A stretch of 11,404 nt of DNA, from NCBI GenBank assembly GCA_014860175.1, contig JACZKF010000468.1:1-11404 (forward strand), given 5' to 3'. The stretch comes from Desulfuromonadales bacterium. GTDB taxonomy: Bacteria; Desulfobacterota; Desulfuromonadia; Desulfuromonadales; JACZKF01. This document shows positions 6,676-11,404 of the stretch, one piece after another. How positions within the stretch are numbered: the stretch's first letter is position 1; each line of letters begins with the position of its first letter. A program made the translations under genes and the position numbers. The notes beneath the pieces are model-generated. The model saw only the letters and a list, made by a program, of their open reading frames with translations. It had not been told where the DNA came from and searched no databases.

Positions 6676-7494
6676 ATGCTCGACCTGCTGAAGAAATACC
6701 GTACTCCTCTGCTGACGGGCTGCCTGGTTCTGGCCGCCCTCCTCGTCTATTCGGCCAATCTGCGCCATCAGGACCGGACCACTTTCTTCGAACGTCTCGT
6801 CCTGCAGGTAACCGCCCCGCTGCAAAAGGGGATCGATGTCGGTTGGAAAACCGCCAGCGGCTGGTGGCAACACTACCTGTGGCTGATCGACACCCAGCAG
6901 GACAACGAGCGCCTCACTCTGGAGAACCGCCGTCTGCGAGCCGAACTGGTCGGAATGCAGGAGATCCGCCTGGCCAACGAGCGGCTGCACCGCCTGCTCG
7001 AATTTCGCGAGACCACCCACCTGCCGGCCCTGGCGGCCCAAGTGATCGCCGAGGACGCCTCGAGCTGGTTTCGCACCGTCGTCATCGATCGAGGGAGCGC
7101 CGACGGCCTGCGTCAGGGGTTGCCGGTGGTGGTGGCCGAAGGGGTGGTCGGGCGCATCATCGTCATTGCCCCGCACCAGTCGCGGGTGCTGCTGATCACC
7201 GATGCCTCCTCGGCGGTGGCCTCTCTGGTGCAAGGTAACCGCACCCGTGGCATTTCCCGCGGCAAAGGCAATCTGTTGACCTTTGATTATGCCGTGCGCC
7301 AGGCGCAGATCGAGGTGGGTGACCCGATCATCACCTCCGGCACCGGTGGTATCTTCCCCAAGGGGCTGCCGATCGGGCAGGTGACGCGGGTGACCCGCGA
7401 GGCCTTCGGGCTGTTTCAGGCCGTTGAGGTGGCGCCGGTGGTCGATTTCGCCCGCCTCGAAGAGGTACTGGTGCTGATTACGGACCAGCCATGA
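6676..7494 (+). CDS. mreC: rod shape-determining protein MreC
   Basis: MreC is a bitopic inner-membrane protein whose periplasmic part binds and activates PBP2 in the Rod complex. The 272-residue sequence has a short cytoplasmic start, one membrane helix (about 11-27) and a coiled-coil segment (about 74-110, with NERLTLENRRLRAEL). The periplasmic beta domains carry family motifs: VVIDRGSADGLRQGLPVV (135-152), VLLITDASSAVASLVQGNRT (171-190), RGISRGKGNLL (191-201) and DPIITSGTGGIFPKGLPIGQV (216-236). Length is ordinary. The ATG at 6676 follows a purine-rich run (GAAGAAGG). Its TGA overlaps the mreD ATG (ATGA), showing translational coupling. There are no signs of damage. Confidence 0.96.
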   Translation: MLDLLKKYRTPLLTGCLVLAALLVYSANLRHQDRTTFFERLVLQVTAPLQKGIDVGWKTASGWWQHYLWLIDTQQDNERLTLENRRLRAELVGMQEIRLANERLHRLLEFRETTHLPALAAQVIAEDASSWFRTVVIDRGSADGLRQGLPVVVAEGVVGRIIVIAPHQSRVLLITDASSAVASLVQGNRTRGISRGKGNLLTFDYAVRQAQIEVGDPIITSGTGGIFPKGLPIGQVTRVTREAFGLFQAVEVAPVVDFARLEEVLVLITDQP

Positions 7495-8027
7495 CCCGGA
7501 TTTTTGCCTATTATTCCCTCGGTTTTGTTTTTATCCTGCTGCAAACCGCTCTTTTCCCCCGGTTTCTGCCATTTTTTCTCAAACCCGACCTGCTGCTGGT
7601 GCTGATCATCTATCTCGGTCTCAACGAAAACTATGTCCGCGGGGGGGTGCTTGCCTACCTGCTCGGTTGCCTGCTTGATGTCTTTGCCGGCAACTATCTG
7701 GGGCTTTACGGTGTGGCCTGTCTGGCGACCGTGTTCGTGGTGCGGGGGGTGGCCGACCGGTTGAACACTGAAAGTTCGCTGCTGCTCCTGGTTCTGGTCT
7801 TCTGCGGGACTTTTTTGCAGGGGATCGTCCTTTTCTTCGCTCTGGGGCTGTTTGCCGACGCCGGTCCGTTGCTGGCGCTCTTCTTCGGCCAACTGCTCCC
7901 TCAGGCCCTGCTCAATCTGGCCGCCGCGCTGCTGCTGCTGCAGGTCGTCTCCGCTTTGCAGAGAAGGTTCGCTCCGCGCTCGGAACTTCCGGGTCTGCGG
8001 CATCTGAATAACCGCTATGGGTCTTAA
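7491..8027 (+). CDS. mreD: rod shape-determining membrane protein MreD
   Basis: MreD is a small polytopic inner-membrane partner of MreC that tunes the elongation machinery. The 178-residue protein is very hydrophobic with about five or six membrane segments. It shows family features: LQTALFPRFLPFFLKPDLLLVLIIYLG (17-43), in which the KPDLLLV turn is typical, and GGVLAYLLGCLLDVFAGNYLGLYG (51-74), in which the LLDVFAG...GLYG signature is conserved. A basic tail follows the last helix (from about 157). Length is near the family average. It starts inside the mreC stop codon (4-bp ATGA overlap) and its last 11 bases overlap the start of mrdA. MreD is poorly conserved, so position in the operon strengthens the call. 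Confidence 0.93.
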   Translation: MTRIFAYYSLGFVFILLQTALFPRFLPFFLKPDLLLVLIIYLGLNENYVRGGVLAYLLGCLLDVFAGNYLGLYGVACLATVFVVRGVADRLNTESSLLLLVLVFCGTFLQGIVLFFALGLFADAGPLLALFFGQLLPQALLNLAAALLLLQVVSALQRRFAPRSELPGLRHLNNRYGS

Positions 8028-9942
8028 TTCCGGCTGGGCCGGCACCCCCGGTCTGCGCAATCGTTTCATCATCTTCTCCCTGGCGGCGGTGGCGGTCTTT
8101 TTGCTGCTGATCCTGCGCCTGTGGTATCTGCAGGTGGTCAGCACCGATCGATATCTTTCCCTGTCGGAGAAGAATCGCATCCGCTACATTTCCGTCGCCG
8201 CCCCCCGGGGAACCATCTACGACCGCGATGGCAAGCTGCTGGTAGACAACCGGCCGGCCTTCACCATCTCTGTTCTGCGTCAGGAGGTGGATGATCGTCA
8301 GGCACTGCTGAGCCTGCTATCCACCTACCTGGAGGTGCCGGCAGACGATCTGCAGAAGCGCTGGCAGGGGGGGGCGCGCTTTCCCCGTTACCGACCGGTA
8401 CCACTGGCCGACGATATCAGTCGCGATGTGCTCGAGCGGGTGCAGGAGAATGGCATCGATCTGCCGGGGATCCTGGCCGAAGTGCGCCCGTTGCGTTTTT
8501 ATCCCAACGGGGAGATGGCGGCCCACGTTTTCGGCTATCTGGGGGAGATCACCGAGAGCGAACTGGGGGAGGCCAGAGAAGACTACCGTCCTGGCGATTT
8601 TATCGGCAAAAGCGGTCTGGAACGGCGATTGGAGAAGTACCTGCGGGGTATCGCCGGTGAGCGCCGGGTCGAAGTGGACGTCCTCGGCAAGGAGCTGCGC
8701 CAGCTCAAAACCCAGGAGCCGATGCCGGGAAACCGGGTTTTCCTTACCCTCCGGCACGATCTGCAACAGGCGGCCGAAAAGGCGTTCAAGGAGGAGTCGG
8801 GGGCGGCGGTGGTGATCGACATCCACACCGGCGAAGTGCTCGCCCTGGCCAGCCGCCCCGGCTTCGATCCCTCCACCTTCGCCCGCGGGATCAGTGGCCA
8901 GGAGTGGATCGACCTGCTGCGCCATCCCCGTCACCCGCTGACCAACAAGGCGGTCAAGGGGCAGTACCCGCCCGGTTCCACTTTCAAGATCGTCACCGCC
9001 CTGGCGGCGCTGCGAGCCGGGGTGGCCACCCCGAACACCACCGTCCACTGCTCGGGAAAGTTTTCCCTCGGTTCCAAGGACTTTCGCTGCTGGAAGCGGC
9101 CAGGGCACGGCACGGTGGATATGAAAAAAGCACTCAAGGAGAGCTGTGACGTCTGGTTTTACCAAGTCGGGCTCGAATTGGGGATCGATCGGATCGCCCA
9201 GACCGCCCGCGATCTCGGGATGGGGGAGATTCTCGGCCTCTCTCTGGAAGGGGAAAAGGGGGGGCTGATCCCCGATCGCAAGTGGAAACGCGAACGGCTC
9301 AACGAGCGCTGGTACGACGGCGAGACGGTGATCGCCGCCATCGGTCAGGGGTATGTGCTGGCCACGCCGCTGCAGTTGGCAGTGATGACCGCCGCGGTGG
9401 CTAACGGTGGGAAGGTGATGCGCCCTTATCTCATTCAGCGCATCGAAGATCTGGACGGCAAACTCCTGCTGGAGCCGCAGCCGGAGGAGATGCGTACCAC
9501 CACCTTCGCCCCGGCCCATCTGCGGGCGGTGCGCAGCGCCCTTGACGCGGTGGTCAACGAGCCGGGGGGGACCGCCTGGGGAAGCCGGCTGGCGGAGGCG
9601 CCGTTTGCCGGCAAGACCGGCACCTCCCAGGTGGTGCGGCTGCGCGACGATCACGACCGCAAGCGTGAGGTCCCCTGGCAATTCAAGGATCATGGCCTGT
9701 TCGTCGCTTATGCCCCGGCGGCTGAGCCGCGGATCGCTGTGGCGGTGGTGGTGGAGCACGGCGGCAGCGGCAGCGGTGCCGCCGCCCCCATTGCCCGCGC
9801 CATTCTGGCCAGCTATTTCAACCTGCCGCCGCCGGGCGAACTCCAAACCGAGCCCATTGTGTCGCCGCCACCGGGCGAACTGGAAGCCGAGCCCAAGCTG
9901 CTGCCGCTGCCGGGCGAACTCGAAGCCGAGTCGGGAGACTGA
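8017..9942 (+). CDS. mrdA: penicillin-binding protein 2, elongation-specific transpeptidase
   Basis: PBP2 crosslinks new peptidoglycan during side-wall growth and pairs with the glycosyltransferase RodA. The 641-residue class B PBP has a short cytoplasmic tail and a membrane anchor (about 17-40, ending in the typical RLWYLQV). The pedestal domain includes AAPRGTIYDRDG (61-72) and GKSGLERRLEKYLRG (197-211). The transpeptidase domain has all motifs: SxxK as STFK (321-324, nucleophile Ser321), the SxN-type motif as SCD (376-378) and KTGT (533-536). The start overlaps mreD by 11 bp and has no good ribosome site, so translation is probably coupled to mreD; MGLNSGWAG...RNRF is a plausible PBP2 N-terminus. 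The unusual part is the C-terminus: residues 603-641 are three 13-residue repeats of the PPPGELEAEP type, beyond the catalytic fold. A run of eight G (8367-8374) occurs but the frame stays open. Confidence 0.96.
   Translation: MGLNSGWAGTPGLRNRFIIFSLAAVAVFLLLILRLWYLQVVSTDRYLSLSEKNRIRYISVAAPRGTIYDRDGKLLVDNRPAFTISVLRQEVDDRQALLSLLSTYLEVPADDLQKRWQGGARFPRYRPVPLADDISRDVLERVQENGIDLPGILAEVRPLRFYPNGEMAAHVFGYLGEITESELGEAREDYRPGDFIGKSGLERRLEKYLRGIAGERRVEVDVLGKELRQLKTQEPMPGNRVFLTLRHDLQQAAEKAFKEESGAAVVIDIHTGEVLALASRPGFDPSTFARGISGQEWIDLLRHPRHPLTNKAVKGQYPPGSTFKIVTALAALRAGVATPNTTVHCSGKFSLGSKDFRCWKRPGHGTVDMKKALKESCDVWFYQVGLELGIDRIAQTARDLGMGEILGLSLEGEKGGLIPDRKWKRERLNERWYDGETVIAAIGQGYVLATPLQLAVMTAAVANGGKVMRPYLIQRIEDLDGKLLLEPQPEEMRTTTFAPAHLRAVRSALDAVVNEPGGTAWGSRLAEAPFAGKTGTSQVVRLRDDHDRKREVPWQFKDHGLFVAYAPAAEPRIAVAVVVEHGGSGSGAAAPIARAILASYFNLPPPGELQTEPIVSPPPGELEAEPKLLPLPGELEAESGD
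9823..9939 (+). repeat. three 39-bp tandem repeats at the 3' end of mrdA
   Basis: The last 117 bp of mrdA before the stop are exactly three 39-bp units. The shared core GGGCGAACT begins at 9834, 9873 and 9912. They encode LPPPGELQTEPIV, SPPPGELEAEPKL and LPLPGELEAESGD, an acidic, proline-rich 13-residue repeat. The third unit diverges at its end, where the rodA ribosome site (GGGAG) lies. This looks like an in-frame minisatellite expansion of the PBP2 tail. Confidence 0.9.
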
Positions 9943-9944
9943 CC

Positions 9945-11036
9945 ATGTTTGATCGACGTCTGGTGACTCACTTTGATTGGGTGCTGCTGCTGCTGATGCT
10001 GGGGCTGGCCGGAATCGGCATCCTCAATCTCTACAGCGCCACCGCCGGCTGGTCGGGGACCCCGGTTTACCTGAAGCAGAGCTACTGGCTCGGACTCGGC
10101 CTGCTGATCGCCCTGGGGGTCTGTGCTTTCGACTACCGTCACCTCGAGCACACCGGCTTCATCCTCTATGGCTTCAATCTGCTGTTGCTGATCGCCGTGC
10201 TGGTGGTGGGTAAAACGACCATGGGGGCGACCCGCTGGATCAATCTCGGTGGCATCAATATCCAGCCGAGCGAGGTGATGAAGCTCGTCATTATCATCAC
10301 CCTGGCTCGTTATTTCAGCGAACGGGACAACACCCGGGGCTATTCCCTGGGCGAGCTGTTCGTCCCTTTTCTGCTGCTCGGCCTGCCGGTGCTGCTGATC
10401 CTGAAACAGCCTGACCTCGGAACCTCGCTGCTGATCATCTTCATTGGCGGGACGATGACCTTGTTTGTCGGCATCCGCCGGCTCACTCTGATCGTCCTCA
10501 GCCTGCTGGGAGCCGCCGGCGCGACGGGGGGCTGGTTCCTGCTGCATGATTACCAGCGGGAGCGGGTTTACACCTTCCTCGATCCGGAAAAAGATCCACT
10601 GGGGGCCGGCTATCACATCATCCAATCGAAAATCGCCGTCGGCAGTGGTGGTTTTTTCGGTCGCGGTTTCATGGACGGCACCCAGTCCCAGCTCTCCTTT
10701 CTCCCCGAACGGCACACCGATTTCGCCTTCAGCGTCTTTGCCGAAGAGTGGGGGTTTGCCGGCTCCCTGCTGCTGGTTCTCCTTTATCTGCTGGTGATTA
10801 TCTGGGGGATGTTCATCGCCCGCCGGGCCGCCGACCGGTTCGGGATGTTTCTGGCGCTCGGGGTGGTGGCGATGCTCTTCTGGCATATCGTGGTCAATCT
10901 CGGGATGGTGATCGGCCTGTTGCCGGTGGTCGGGGTGCCGCTCCCCCTCTTCTCCTACGGCGGCACCAGCATGGTCACCACCATGATTGGCGCGGGGATA
11001 CTGCTCAACGTCAGCATGCGCCGCTTCATGTTCTAG
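9945..11036 (+). CDS. rodA: RodA, SEDS-family peptidoglycan glycosyltransferase
   Basis: RodA polymerises lipid II into glycan strands in the elongation complex, in partnership with PBP2. The 363-residue protein is polytopic (about ten membrane helices) and carries SEDS signatures: GATRWINLGGINIQPSEVMKL (94-114), KQPDLGTSL (154-162), the long periplasmic loop from YQRERVYTFLDPEKDPLGAGYH (203-224) to GTQSQLSFLPERHTDFAFSVFAEEWGF (245-271), and GLLPVVGVPLPLFSYGGTS (324-342). Asp259 in ERHTDFAF matches the catalytic Asp of known RodA proteins. The RodA loop (FLPERHTDFAF) and its location beside mrdA separate it from FtsW. The ATG lies 2 bp after the mrdA stop, with GGGAG about 8 nt upstream inside the last mrdA repeat. 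It appears to be the last gene of the operon; no classic terminator follows, only the palindromic repeats. Length is normal. Confidence 0.97.
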   Translation: MFDRRLVTHFDWVLLLLMLGLAGIGILNLYSATAGWSGTPVYLKQSYWLGLGLLIALGVCAFDYRHLEHTGFILYGFNLLLLIAVLVVGKTTMGATRWINLGGINIQPSEVMKLVIIITLARYFSERDNTRGYSLGELFVPFLLLGLPVLLILKQPDLGTSLLIIFIGGTMTLFVGIRRLTLIVLSLLGAAGATGGWFLLHDYQRERVYTFLDPEKDPLGAGYHIIQSKIAVGSGGFFGRGFMDGTQSQLSFLPERHTDFAFSVFAEEWGFAGSLLLVLLYLLVIIWGMFIARRAADRFGMFLALGVVAMLFWHIVVNLGMVIGLLPVVGVPLPLFSYGGTSMVTTMIGAGILLNVSMRRFMF

Positions 11037-11038
11037 AC

Positions 11039-11167
11039 GGCCGATGAAAAGCGCCCGTCTGCTGCGTTGTCCTTGCCCTTCGGCAACGACGTACCTTTCG
11101 GTACGCCTTTTGCCTCAGGTCTGCGTCCGCCTTGCATCCAGGCACTTTTGATCGGCCTCCCCGCTCT
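11039..11167. repeat. palindromic intergenic repeat, copy 1 (129 bp)
   Basis: The unit is bounded by imperfect inverted ends: GGCCGATGAAAAGCGCC at the left matches the complement of GGCACTTTTGATCGGCC at the right in 15 of 17 positions. In the centre CGTACC-TTTC-GGTACG (11090-11105) forms a perfect 6-bp hairpin with a 4-nt loop. The whole unit could fold as one long imperfect hairpin, resembling REP- or MITE-like mobile intergenic elements. It begins 3 bp after the rodA stop. No transposase is present. Confidence 0.85.
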
Positions 11168-11174
11168 TCTTCCA

Positions 11175-11303
11175 GGCCGATGAAAAGCGCCCGTCTGCGG
11201 CGTTGCCCTCATCCATCGTCGACGACGTACCTTTCGGTACGCCTTACTCCTTTGGATTTCGGGCGCCTTGCAGCCAGGCACTTTTGATCGGCCTCCCCGC
11301 TCT
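11175..11303. repeat. palindromic intergenic repeat, copy 2 (129 bp)
   Basis: This is a direct repeat of copy 1 at a constant 136-bp offset, separated by 7 bp. Three blocks are essentially identical: the left end (first 24 bases), the central 24 bases around the CGTACC/GGTACG hairpin (11226-11241) and the right 30 bases ending in CCCCGCTCT. The parts between differ more (for example 11205-11221 and 11246-11266), so the conserved blocks are the ones that form the stem ends and central hairpin. Confidence 0.85.
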
Positions 11304-11314
11304 CTCAGGTTAAG

Positions 11315-11344
11315 GAAAAGCGCCGCCTCAGGATTTCGGGCGCC
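11315..11344. repeat. degenerate third fragment of the palindromic repeat
   Basis: GAAAAGCGCC (11315-11324) matches the left-end block of both full copies (11182-11191 in copy 2). GGATTTCGGGCGCC (11331-11344) matches 11254-11267 of copy 2 exactly. In copy 2 these blocks are 72 bp apart; here they are nearly adjacent, so this looks like an internally deleted remnant. Confidence 0.6.
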
Positions 11345-11345
11345 C

Positions 11346-11373
11346 AATTACCCATTACCCATCACCAATTACG
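11346..11373. repeat. short ATTACCC-type tandem tract
   Basis: After the degraded repeat the sequence reads as imperfect 7-8 bp units (AATTACCC, ATTACCC, ATCACC, AATTACG). It is lower in GC than its surroundings. It lacks arms or genes and its function is unknown. Confidence 0.5.
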
Positions 11374-11404
11374 CCTTTTTCCCCTGCCTGATATACTTCC
11401 TTCG

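Larger units (their letters stand above)
11037..11404. other. 368-bp noncoding region after rodA, filled with repeats
   Basis: No credible gene is seen on either strand. The space holds two tandem palindromic repeat copies, a degenerate partial copy and a short AT-richer tract. A reading frame on the minus strand (11033-11347) runs through both copies, but because the repeat period (136 bp) is not a multiple of three they are read in different frames, which argues against a protein. No standard T-run terminator for rodA was found; the large palindromes may end or protect the transcript. Confidence 0.75.

Noticed and set aside
8367..8374. Run of eight G in mrdA as a possible phase-variable tract
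   Set aside because: The frame is intact and the gene is expected to be essential for rod growth, so switching is unlikely. It is only a place where sequencing errors could occur.
11033..11347. A 104-codon minus-strand frame across the repeats after rodA
   Set aside because: It is made of the palindromic repeat copies read in different frames (136 bp is not divisible by three), is highly basic and has no domain.

Overview
The window is a GC-rich (roughly 60-65% by eye), densely packed stretch of bacterial chromosome with ordinary core genes and no phage, IS, CRISPR, rRNA or tRNA signal. The gene order (ppiD-purC facing away from mreB-mreC-mreD-mrdA-rodA), the long-form PurC and the style of the proteins suggest a Gram-negative member of the Desulfuromonadia (Geobacter/Desulfuromonas/Pelobacter relatives). 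That placement rests on recalled similarity, not on a search.

Left half, minus strand, in order of transcription: ppiD (periplasmic parvulin-type folding factor) and purC (SAICAR synthetase) overlap by one base, and purC is followed by a clear intrinsic terminator at 2459-2493. Beyond it lie a small TPR lipoprotein gene, a 112-aa single-domain cupin and an NCS2 (AzgA/PbuG-like) purine permease, each separated by about 35 bp, so they may form a second short operon. purC and the permease give this side a loose purine theme.

A 196-bp divergent intergenic region (5341-5536) holds a fair sigma70-like promoter for ppiD and a weaker candidate for mreB.

Right half, plus strand: mreB, mreC, mreD, mrdA (PBP2) and rodA form the Rod elongation operon. 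MreB filaments orient the machine, MreC/MreD regulate it, RodA polymerises glycan strands and PBP2 crosslinks them. mreC to rodA are coupled by overlaps or a 2-bp gap. mreB is set apart by 95 bp containing a strong GC hairpin. All catalytic motifs checked are present. RodZ is not in the window.

The last 368 bp after rodA have no credible gene. They hold two tandem copies of a 129-bp palindromic intergenic repeat, a broken third piece and a short ATTACCC-type tract.

I found no convincing undescribed system. The most unusual items are three 13-residue tandem repeats at the extreme C-terminus of PBP2 and the tandem palindromic element downstream of rodA.
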